64,000 nt of DNA from Chitinophagales bacterium (GTDB taxonomy: Bacteria > Bacteroidota > Bacteroidia > Chitinophagales > UBA2359), in assembly GCA_020628375.1 (NCBI GenBank), contig JAHDFD010000019.1, positions 1-64,000 on the forward strand. The letters run 5' to 3'. The notes beneath the pieces are model-generated. The model was not told the DNA's origin, searched no databases, and worked only from the letters and a program-made list of their open reading frames with translations. Of this stretch, positions 7,972-17,000 are shown piece after piece (within the stretch, counting starts at the first letter, position 1; each line of letters opens with the position of its first letter). The translations under genes and the position numbers were made by a program.

Positions 7972-8478
7972 TTAAAGTCGGTTATGCTTAAAAGCCTCGT
8001 TCAATTCTTTGTAATCAAGCATGCCACCCGTTGATTTAAGGTAACTGATAATAACAATTGCTTTGGTAAGTCTGGTGTTTGAAGTTTTGGGTTTACCGAT
8101 AATATGCAGCAGGCTTCTTTGTTTGCCGGGTGTTAAACGGTGAAATAAGGTATCGCCTTCCGGGTCCTGATTCAGTAGCTCCTGAAATTCTTCCGGCATG
8201 GGCATTCCATATTTACTATCGTCTTTTTCTAAGCTGATTTCGATGGTATCACCAACATCTTTGCCCAATTTTTTTCTTCTTTCTTTATTTAAAAGAACAA
8301 AGAATCCTCCACTGCCATCGGGAATCAGCGCTGCCTGAAAACGCTCTTCTTCGATAGTACAAACAACCCGTTTTTCACCTTCCTTAACCAATTCTTTACT
8401 TATCTTATCTGGTATTGGAATACCTACTTGCCAAACATGACCACCAATACTGGATATTATCGATTGAAACGTTTTCAT
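7972..8478 (-). CDS. YdeI/OmpD-associated family protein with DUF1905-like domain
   Basis: A 168-residue cytoplasmic protein. The N-terminal half (TIGGHVW-type start, then VVCTIEEERFQAALIPDGSG and ISLEKDD) matches DUF1905. The C-terminal half (ELLNQDPEGDTLFHRLTPGKQRSLLHII...TRLTKAI) matches the YdeI/OmpD-associated helical domain. Biochemical function is unknown for the family. I choose the ATG at 8476-8478 because it overlaps the stop of the upstream gene as ATGA, implying translational coupling; a start at 8505 would overlap that gene by 31 bases. Family assignment comes from sequence pattern recall. Confidence 0.8.
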   Translation of the reverse strand: MKTFQSIISSIGGHVWQVGIPIPDKISKELVKEGEKRVVCTIEEERFQAALIPDGSGGFFVLLNKERRKKLGKDVGDTIEISLEKDDSKYGMPMPEEFQELLNQDPEGDTLFHRLTPGKQRSLLHIIGKPKTSNTRLTKAIVIISYLKSTGGMLDYKELNEAFKHNRL

Positions 8479-8843
8479 GCTTCTTCCAAGTTGTAAGGAC
8501 ACCAAACAAAATCCATTTGCTCAGGAGTAACCAGAAAAATACAAGCTATTTCTTTCGGGTTATTATATACTTCCCGAAATTCCAGAACCTTTTCTTTTTC
8601 AACTATTTGCTTACCAACCAATTCTTCAAGCATAGAAGCATTGAACGACCAGTTCGTTTTACTGCGTTCCGCATCAATAACTGGTTTACCCAATTGTATG
8701 GCGGTTTCTTTATGTGCAATAAAAACCGGATACCGACTGATATTATGTTCTTTCATTTGCTGCGCTATTTCCTGAAGATATTCTCCTAAAACCTTCATAT
8801 CTTCACGCAAACTCATCATGTTCTGCTCTGAACTTTGCTCCAT
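8475..8843 (-). CDS. Conserved hypothetical protein, coupled to the YdeI-like gene
   Basis: A 122-residue soluble protein with no signal peptide or membrane segment. The N-terminus is amphipathic helix (SLREDMKVLGEYLQEIAQQM) and the C-terminal half mixes hydrophobic strand-like segments (ACIFLVTPEQMDFVWCPY). I do not recognise a named domain. The 4-bp overlap with the downstream YdeI/DUF1905 gene indicates they are co-translated and probably act together. Confidence 0.7.
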   Translation of the reverse strand: MEQSSEQNMMSLREDMKVLGEYLQEIAQQMKEHNISRYPVFIAHKETAIQLGKPVIDAERSKTNWSFNASMLEELVGKQIVEKEKVLEFREVYNNPKEIACIFLVTPEQMDFVWCPYNLEEA

Positions 8844-8887
8844 ATTTTCAAATTAACTTTTAAAGCACAAATGTTTATAATAACGTC

Positions 8888-10765
8888 CTATCGTACTATG
8901 ACTTTTTTCTCAAAAGAATATTCAGGTTGTTCTTCGTTTAATACTTTGAGAATATACATACCTGAACTTAATGGGTGTGTACTGAAAATAAACTGATTGG
9001 CTCCTTTCGTTACTTTAGCTTTTAATAGAATTTTCACGAGCTGACCATTAGCATTATATAATTCCATGCTATACACATCACCAGCAGGAGCTTCAAAAGA
9101 AACTTCAAATAGATCACCAACTGGATTAGGAGCAATTCTTGCCTGTGGCGTTGTAAGTGCTTCAGTACTGGTTTCGATTAATTCTCCAGACTGATCTGGA
9201 CTTGTAAGCTGTGCAACCCAGGTTTCTCCCTGACCGCCGATACCACCAAAAGTATTGCTTAACCAAACAGTTCCGGGTGTATCATATTTATATTGAATTC
9301 CGCTATAATCACCCCATCTGTATTGGTTGTTTCCGCCTGAGTAATAAATCGTTCCTATCCCATCTTTAATAAAAAGAATATCGGAATATTCACCATCCTG
9401 ATAAAAAATAGCGGCTACACCCGGAAAATCATCAGGAGAACAATAGCTGAAAGCAATAATGTACTGTTCATCCATTGGTTCCTGCCCGGTAAAGCAAAGG
9501 TTCGGATAACCAAAGTCATGAATGCCATTGCTGATAAACGTTCCTTTTACTTCTGGTTGTTCCTGATAAGGATCATCAATAATTCCGTGATACACTTCTA
9601 CGAAACCCGTTTCCGGATTTTTACTATTACAAACAAAATGAATATTGCCAATTTCTATACAAGCACCTAAAATACGGGCATCGTTGGTTTGTAGTTCTCT
9701 GTTATTGGGTTGCCTTCCATTAGGTGGCATAGTGTAAGGTAAGTCGGTTAAAGCATACTTAATGCTCAGTTCCGTATTTTCATCGTCTTGTACACCACTT
9801 ATATTCAGCACGAAAATAGTATCATTATTCTCTGCAAAATTTCTATTGGATAAAAAGAATTGATCAGGACCTTTCGAAGAAAAGCCCCCCTCAACCGGAA
9901 TAAGATTTCTTATCGGATCACCTTCAAAATTTATGTCATACCACAAACGAGTATCCAGTTCTTGTCCGGAAAAACCATCGTTTTTATCGATTTGCCAGAT
10001 AAGTGTTTGCGTAAAACCTTCCTGCCATGAAACGCCTTCTTTTATCAGATTTATAGTAAGAAATAATTCATCTTCGGAAAAAGAAATCATAGGATAATCA
10101 CTCCAGATATCGGATGCTGAAAAAGGATTTCCTTCCAATTCGTACAAGAACCATAATCCGTTAGGATTTCCACTCAATGAAAAACCCAGAACGATATTGG
10201 TATTATTAGCCGTATAACCATTCAAAAACGCAAGAACAAAAGCTCCGGTTTCAGGATCGTACTCCACTTTGGGATCGTAAGCGAAACTGTAAGTACCTAA
10301 AGATTCGGCAAAGTATTGAAGCGAAATAAGCGTAGGATCTTCTTCAGTGTTATTTACATCTTCAAAGTGAATATGTGAATTAACAACAGAAATCATCCAA
10401 CCCTCATCGGAAATAGCAAAGTCGTTATCGTTAGGTCTGCCTGTACTTAGCGTATTGGTTTCAAAACCCTGTATAATATTGGGTTCTGGTTGCTCTCCAA
10501 GGCTTGCAATATTTTTTTCCGGAATATCATATAATGGTTCGGCTTTCATTTTTTCCTTTACACTAGCCAAATACGAACGATAGCTTTCACCATCGGGTGA
10601 AGGAGCTTCAAGCTTTTGTAAAGCAGGAAAAAAATCACTGTTAAAATCAGCTTTAGACAGATCGACAATGGCAGACCTTTTTACTTTCAGCGATTGATGC
10701 TTGGCATTCTGAGCCGATAGTGCTATTGTGAAACACGATAGCAGCAACAAAAAGACATTTTTCAT
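8888..10765 (-). CDS. Secreted protein with T9SS type A sorting domain
   Basis: A 625-residue cargo protein. A Sec signal peptide (MKNVFLLLLSCFTIALSAQ) starts it, and residues about 540-625 form a type A T9SS sorting domain: IAPNPVGDLFEVSF, then a YSMELYNANGQLVK strand pair and SSGMYILKV, ending in a basic VIVR. The middle (residues 100-530) has no domain I can name; repeated phrases such as NDNDFAISDEGWMISVVN and YDPKVEYDPETGAFVLAF suggest a beta-propeller-like fold. Predicted to be exported through the outer membrane by the T9SS encoded in this window and anchored or released by PorU. Confidence 0.85.
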   Translation of the reverse strand: MKNVFLLLLSCFTIALSAQNAKHQSLKVKRSAIVDLSKADFNSDFFPALQKLEAPSPDGESYRSYLASVKEKMKAEPLYDIPEKNIASLGEQPEPNIIQGFETNTLSTGRPNDNDFAISDEGWMISVVNSHIHFEDVNNTEEDPTLISLQYFAESLGTYSFAYDPKVEYDPETGAFVLAFLNGYTANNTNIVLGFSLSGNPNGLWFLYELEGNPFSASDIWSDYPMISFSEDELFLTINLIKEGVSWQEGFTQTLIWQIDKNDGFSGQELDTRLWYDINFEGDPIRNLIPVEGGFSSKGPDQFFLSNRNFAENNDTIFVLNISGVQDDENTELSIKYALTDLPYTMPPNGRQPNNRELQTNDARILGACIEIGNIHFVCNSKNPETGFVEVYHGIIDDPYQEQPEVKGTFISNGIHDFGYPNLCFTGQEPMDEQYIIAFSYCSPDDFPGVAAIFYQDGEYSDILFIKDGIGTIYYSGGNNQYRWGDYSGIQYKYDTPGTVWLSNTFGGIGGQGETWVAQLTSPDQSGELIETSTEALTTPQARIAPNPVGDLFEVSFEAPAGDVYSMELYNANGQLVKILLKAKVTKGANQFIFSTHPLSSGMYILKVLNEEQPEYSFEKKVIVR

Positions 10766-10874
10766 ATTACAGAGAATTTAAACACTTTCTATCAAGAATA
10801 AGCAACGATAAATGAGCGATCAGACAAGTAATATTAAAAATGAAGTAAAAGACTATGTTTGACTTCGATCTTGT

Positions 10875-12647
10875 TTATTCAGCATCATTTACACCGCTAA
10901 AATACACCTTTTTTACTGCTTCATCGCGTTTGTACACGTCTTGCATAAAATAGGGATTACCTTCTTCATCTACCCAAACTGACCAGTACATAATAAATAT
11001 CGGAACCGGTGTTGTTAAATTAACCCTTTTGGTCTTTCTTCTGTTTAAAATTTTCTGTATTTTTTCAGCGCTATATTGATCTGATAAAAGATAGTCTGCC
11101 AATTCCTTCGGCTTATGTAAACGAACGCAGCCATGACTAAAAGCACGGGTATATCTATTGAACTTACTCTTCGATGGTGTATCATGTAGATATACATCAT
11201 ATTTATTTGGAAACATGAACTTCATTGTGCCAAGTGCATTACTTCTGCCCGGCTCCTGACGAACGCCGTAGGGGAAATTAGAGGCGTTAATACTATACCA
11301 GTCAACGCTATAAGGATCAACCCTTCTACCACCAGAAAGTAAAACCATATTCTGGTTATCGAGATAAGCTGGATTGTTTTTAAGTTTAGGTAAAATTTCT
11401 TTAGAACGAATACTATAAGGTACGTTCCAGGTTGGATTGAATTCAATATAACTGATTATATCGCTGAAAACTGGTGTACTTGTATAAGGTTTACCAACTA
11501 CTACTTTTTTGGTAAAAGAAACAGTATCAGCATCGTAAACCTGCATGAAGTATCCTGCTATGTTCACGATAATATAGCGGTCGCCTATATTTCGTGGCAT
11601 CCAACGCCAACGTTCCAGATTAATACTTAATGCCTGAACACGGTCTTTCAGATTCATATTCAGGGCTTTAATTGTTCCTTTACCTATTTCTCCGTCAGGT
11701 GTTAAACCATGTCTTAGCTGAAAGTCTTTTATTTGATCGACAAATAGACTGTCGTAGCGCACAAAGCTTGAATCAATATTAATCAGGGTTTCACCTGTGT
11801 CATCACCGGATGCCAATACTTCAAGTCTGTATTTTATATAAGGTAAACGATCATCGGTCATACCCGGTTTGATCGTTTCTCCATCGGGAAGGTTGGTCCA
11901 ATCTGTATAAACCTTTGCTTTTTCGACATAATCATCTAAAACGATCTGTAACTTTTCATATTGATCGAAATATGGAGCAATACCCATATAATAATCATTC
12001 AATGATTCAGCATTCAGAGCAGAAATAAGGTCTTCAGCAACATAGGCAGTATCTTGGGCAATGTCGAAATTCAGCTCAACTTCTGTTGGCTTAATGCTTC
12101 CTATACGCATATCGTGTGCATAACTGATGGCTGCATCGGTCATTAGTATTTCAAAATCGAGTAATTCATCTTCTTTAATCGGCTTTTCCAATGAGGTAAG
12201 CATAACCAGCTTGTTATAAATTGCTGATAAGGTATCGAGGTGATAATGTTCTGCTTTCAAGCCATGTGCATCTACCTGATTCAGAACACTCATCAATGTA
12301 TCGGCATTTTGAAAACCCGAATTAATATTGAACCAGCTTGTTTCACAACTTCTTTGCTGATAGAAATTATATATTTCATCAGGGTAGTTCAGTCGTTCTC
12401 CAAGAATGTAGAAGTAAATTTCGTCAGACAAGGCAATACCTTCCTGATCCAGAGAGTCTTTTACCGTTTCCAGAGAAATAGTACCAGTGTTGGAATTAAG
12501 TCGCTTTTCTGCAAGGATAGAATCGGGGGCATAGGTGCTGACCCGATCACAGAGTAAGGTATTTATCTCTCTGATTCCTTTATCCTGAGCGAATAGCTCG
12601 TTGATAAAAACGATTAATATAAAAGGTAGTAGTAATTGTTTACGCAT
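10875..12647 (-). CDS. L,D-transpeptidase (YcbB/LdtD-like)
   Basis: Periplasmic peptidoglycan cross-linking enzyme that forms 3-3 links or attaches proteins. A signal peptide (MRKQLLLPFILIVFINELFAQ) is followed by a scaffold domain, a peptidoglycan-binding segment (QIKDFQLRHGLTPDGEIGKG) and the YkuD catalytic domain with SHGCVRL, Cys507 being the nucleophile. The HDTPSKSKFNRYTRAFSHGC spacing is typical of the long YcbB-type enzymes, and 590 residues fits that class. It is monocistronic, divergent from the PorV-like gene at 12917. Confidence 0.92.
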   Translation of the reverse strand: MRKQLLLPFILIVFINELFAQDKGIREINTLLCDRVSTYAPDSILAEKRLNSNTGTISLETVKDSLDQEGIALSDEIYFYILGERLNYPDEIYNFYQQRSCETSWFNINSGFQNADTLMSVLNQVDAHGLKAEHYHLDTLSAIYNKLVMLTSLEKPIKEDELLDFEILMTDAAISYAHDMRIGSIKPTEVELNFDIAQDTAYVAEDLISALNAESLNDYYMGIAPYFDQYEKLQIVLDDYVEKAKVYTDWTNLPDGETIKPGMTDDRLPYIKYRLEVLASGDDTGETLINIDSSFVRYDSLFVDQIKDFQLRHGLTPDGEIGKGTIKALNMNLKDRVQALSINLERWRWMPRNIGDRYIIVNIAGYFMQVYDADTVSFTKKVVVGKPYTSTPVFSDIISYIEFNPTWNVPYSIRSKEILPKLKNNPAYLDNQNMVLLSGGRRVDPYSVDWYSINASNFPYGVRQEPGRSNALGTMKFMFPNKYDVYLHDTPSKSKFNRYTRAFSHGCVRLHKPKELADYLLSDQYSAEKIQKILNRRKTKRVNLTTPVPIFIMYWSVWVDEEGNPYFMQDVYKRDEAVKKVYFSGVNDAE

Positions 12648-12916
12648 AGTCTGGTTTTGAATTACTCTACTAATTTAGTTTTATTCAGCTATTATTTGTT
12701 CAGATAAATTCAAATTCGCTGGTAGCTGAATTAAATTAGTTACTATGTAAATTGATTCAAGTCAAAGTATTTGGGAAAAATCGCTCCTTATCACAATAAT
12801 TTGCAAACTTTAACAGTTTGTGATTAAGTTATTTTTGGAATAAGCCTTCTTAATGTCCTACGATGTACTTAAGCGTTTGTTTCAATACTTTAATTTTACT
12901 CTAAAATAAATCCTCT

Positions 12917-14035
12917 ATGAGGCTTTTTACGCTTGCTTTATTTACTTTAATTTTCTTTTATCAGGAATCCTCTGCACAGATACGTACTTACAGTAATGAA
13001 TTTCTAGCAATTGGTGTTGGTTCAAGAGCGCTTGGTATGGGAAATGCACAGGTTGCGATCACAAACGATGTAACGGCAGCTTACTGGAATCCAGCAGGAC
13101 TTAATGAAGTCGATAAAACCCAGATCGGATTTCAACATGCTCAATGGTTTGCCGGAGCAGGTAATTATAATTATGGTGGTATTGTTATCCCTTTAGAACA
13201 GGGTTTAAGAAATGTTGGTATTTCTTTTATTCGTTTTGCAGTCGATGATATTCCGAATACATTGAACCTTATTCAGCCCGACGGAACGATCGATTACGAT
13301 CAGATCGAATATTTTTCTGCTGCTGATAATGCGATCATTCTTTCTTACGCACAAACTTTCAGGAAACTGGAAGGGTTGAATGTAGGTGGAAATGTCAAGA
13401 TCATTCGTCGTAAAGTAGGGCCTTTTGCCAACTCGTGGGGTTTTGGAATTGATTTGGGAGCACAGTATAATTTCGATTTCGGATTAAAGCTGGGAGCCAA
13501 TCTTCGAGATGCAACCACAACACCTAATTCATGGACATTCAACTGGTCGGAACAAGAACAATTAATACTTGCACAAACCGGCAACATTATACCAGAAAAA
13601 TCTGTTGAATTAACAGGACAACGCTTGATACTAGGTGCAGCTTATGAGTTGAGATTTGGTAAGGAAAGTATTGAAACAGGGCAAAAGAAGTTTGGTTTAC
13701 TTACAGCTTTAGATATGGATTTCACTTTTGATGGCAGAAGAAACACTTTGATCAGTTCAGCTCTAAGCATTGACCCGCATTTTGGTCTTGAATTGGATTA
13801 CGATCAATTTATTTTCTTAAGAGCAGGATTCAATAATATACAGAGAAAGCTGAAAGAAGGCAGTGAAACAGATAAGCAATTAAGTATTCAGCCTAATGTA
13901 GGAATCGGACTTAAGATCAAAAACTTCAATGTAGATTATGCTTTTACAGGTCTGAATAATTTGAATCAGGGCTTTTATTCCAATGTTATTTCTTTCTCTT
14001 TTACGCTAGACAGAGGTAGTAAAAAATATAATTAA
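12917..14035 (+). CDS. PorV/PorQ family outer-membrane barrel protein
   Basis: A 372-residue outer-membrane beta-barrel of the PorV/PorQ (UPF0164-like) family. A signal peptide ends at SAQ (about residue 21), and the mature start has the family hallmark VGSRALGMGNAQVAITND then AAYWNPAGL. Alternating strands run to a C-terminal aromatic residue pattern. In P. gingivalis PorV shuttles T9SS substrates and partners PorU. Here it sits 45 bp upstream of a giant PorU-like peptidase, so it is probably that enzyme's barrel partner. The canonical PorV lies at 45472. Which of the two serves which substrates cannot be told from sequence. Confidence 0.88.
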   Translation: MRLFTLALFTLIFFYQESSAQIRTYSNEFLAIGVGSRALGMGNAQVAITNDVTAAYWNPAGLNEVDKTQIGFQHAQWFAGAGNYNYGGIVIPLEQGLRNVGISFIRFAVDDIPNTLNLIQPDGTIDYDQIEYFSAADNAIILSYAQTFRKLEGLNVGGNVKIIRRKVGPFANSWGFGIDLGAQYNFDFGLKLGANLRDATTTPNSWTFNWSEQEQLILAQTGNIIPEKSVELTGQRLILGAAYELRFGKESIETGQKKFGLLTALDMDFTFDGRRNTLISSALSIDPHFGLELDYDQFIFLRAGFNNIQRKLKEGSETDKQLSIQPNVGIGLKIKNFNVDYAFTGLNNLNQGFYSNVISFSFTLDRGSKKYN

Positions 14036-14080
14036 AACAATTCTCTCTCATTTTCCCATTATTAACACAATCATCAAAGT

Positions 14081-17000
14081 ATGAATCGTATTTTCAACAA
14101 AGTTATTTTTACATTTTTACTTGGTGTTTTCACGTTTTCTTTAGAAGCGCAGAATCCCAATATTAATCAATGGATCGACTATGAAAAAACTTATTATAAG
14201 TTTTTTGTAGAAGAAGATGGTCTTATTCGCATTCCTTACAGTACACTCGAAAATGCTGGAATTCCACTTGTCGGCAGCGACTTCAAACTGATTCGTCACG
14301 GACAGGAAGTGCCAATTTATGTTTCAACTGAAGGACAGTTTCTTGAAGGAGATTACATAGAGTTTTTGGGTAAAAAGAATACAGGTTCTTTTGATACACA
14401 ACTTTATAAAAATCCAGCATGGCAGGTTACACCGGAAACAAGTATGTTTACCGACAGAGCCACTTACTTTCTTGTTTCAGATAGTGAAGCCAATCCGATT
14501 CACCTGGCAAGCTTCAGTAATAACATCGATAATGTTCCACCAAAAGAATTATCATTTGAACACACAGTGCATAGAGATTTTCCCGAATCGGAAACACCTG
14601 GTTTAGCACCGCGTATTGTTGGTGGTGTTTATAACCACTTTGCCGACTTTAACCCGAACGAAGGTTTTGCTAGTTTGGCTGTTGATGGTGGGGATTTCAG
14701 AAACTTTACACTGAATACACCTGGTGTTGTTTATAATGGAGAAACAGCTACAGTTGAGTTTAATATTTTAGGAAGAAATGATGATGTATTCGCCATTCCC
14801 GATCACCATATTATTTTTGGTTTAAATGGAACAGAGGTTATTGATACTTGCTATGAAGGATTTGAAAATGTGCATAAGATCAAGCAACTGCCTATGTCTG
14901 CGCTTCAAGAGCAGAACGCTTTTAAGCTTGAATGTATAGGCGATAAGTTTTCAAGCTTAAGTCAGGAGCAAAACCCTGCAATAGATAGAAACTCTTTGGC
15001 TTATGTAACCGTAACCTATGAGCGCGATTTTGATATGAAAAATGGTCGTAGCTTTGAATTCAAGATAGATAATGAAGCGAGTTACCTTGAGTTTACCAAT
15101 TTTTCAGGAGGCTCAGCACCTGTGATATTTGATTTTACCAATCGCATTCGATTAGATGTAATTGCAGATAATAGTAGTGGAGAGGTTATTCATAAAGTAT
15201 TCCTTCCGGAACCCAATTTTGCGGATGAAAAACGCCACTTATTTCTTGTAAATAGTAATTCTGTTTTAAGTACAACTGAAATTGAAAGTCTCGAATCAAC
15301 CAACTTTACTGACTTTTCAGCAATTGATGGTGATTACTTATTGGTTTATCATAAAGATCTGACAGTGGCAATTGATGGTGAAGATCAAATAGCACGTTAC
15401 AAAAACTATCGTGAATCGGAAGATGGGGGTGGTTATAAGGTAGTGCTTGCTGAAATTAATGAATTGTACGATCAATTTGCTTATGGTGTACTTCAGCATC
15501 CTATGTCCATTAACAACTTCGTGAACTACGCAGTAAACCAATATAATATTGGTAATTGGAATACAGAACCAGAGTATTTACATTTAGTTGGTAAAGGTGT
15601 TCGATATACACAAGCAAAAGGTACTGCCAATGATTTTGTACAAAATCTAGTACCAACATACGGCTCAGGAGGTGATATATTGCTCGCTGTACCGGATATA
15701 CATAACACCTATATTCCACAATTAGCTGTAGGTAGAACATCTGCCAGAACACCTCAACAGGTAAAAAACTATTTGGATAAAGTAATTGAACACGAAGCTA
15801 TCACGAATAACGTTCCATGTGATCCCGAAATATTACATGGCTTGAAGAAAGTTGTTCATATTGCCGGTGGGGTTTCTGGTGATGAAGCAATTAGTTTTAA
15901 ATCACATTTAGATGATTACAAAGAAAAAATAACCGGACCGAATATTTGTGTTGATGTTGTTGCAGAGTTTATTAAAGAGCAGCAGGGAATTGTGGAAACA
16001 GAACAACTACACCCATATATTAATGACGGTTTAATGCTAATGACTTATGTTGGTCATTCTGGTGGTACCGTTTGGGAGTTCGATATTAGAAAGGCAGCAG
16101 AATACACCAACTATGGTAAATATCCTTTCATTATTTCAAACTCTTGTTTTGTTGGAGATGTTTTTCAAACACAACAGTCAGAAGAAATTATGTCTATCGA
16201 TTGGACAACTGAAGAAGACTTAGGCGCCATCGGATTTTTGGCAACAGTAAAATTTGGCTTTCCGACTTATTTACATACATTTACCAACAGACTACATACG
16301 CTTTTCACAGAACAGCAGTACCTTGCTCCTATCGGAAAATGTGTTCAGCAAACAATTAACGATATTTATATGCAGAACGATGTAAGTTCTGAAGGAGTAG
16401 GTAGGAAAATCACTTGTCAGGAGTTCACTTTATTAAGTGATCCTGTAATTAAGATCGGGCGTTTTGATAAACCAATTCTGCATTTCGATGAAAACGACCT
16501 TATCATTGAACCACAAGTTTTAGATACCTCTGTAGATTCATTTCTGGTTTCTCTGGCGCTTACCAATTATGGAGCTTGTAATGGTGATTCTGCTAACGTT
16601 GTAATAGAAAGAACTTTCCCCGATGGTAGTGTTCAAACGGTAATAAATGAACCTTTCATGGTAGGTGGTTTTGAAGATACACTTTCTTTCTGGGTACAAA
16701 CACTTCCACTGGAAGGTTTAGGAACGAATAGCCTACGAGTATATATCGACGAACCATCAGGATTCAGTGCTGTTGATTGCTTCGAAGCCGATGAAATACA
16801 AAAAGATATTTTTGTTGTACCTAATGCTGCAACGCCTGTTAGTCCTTGTGATTTTGGTATCGTTGGAACAGCACCAACCTTGCGTGCTTCTACATCTTTA
16901 ACTAGCTGGAGTTTAGAGAATGAGTATGTAATGGAAATTGCTGGTGATGGTGCATTCAATAATATACTGGCAACGTATTCAACCAATGGTATTGGTGGCG

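Noticed and set aside
12781-12840. Promoter for the second PorV-like gene at TATTTTTG (12830)
   Set aside because: The -7 element fits, but no TTTG lies at acceptable distance upstream; the nearby ones are 9 or 26 bases away.
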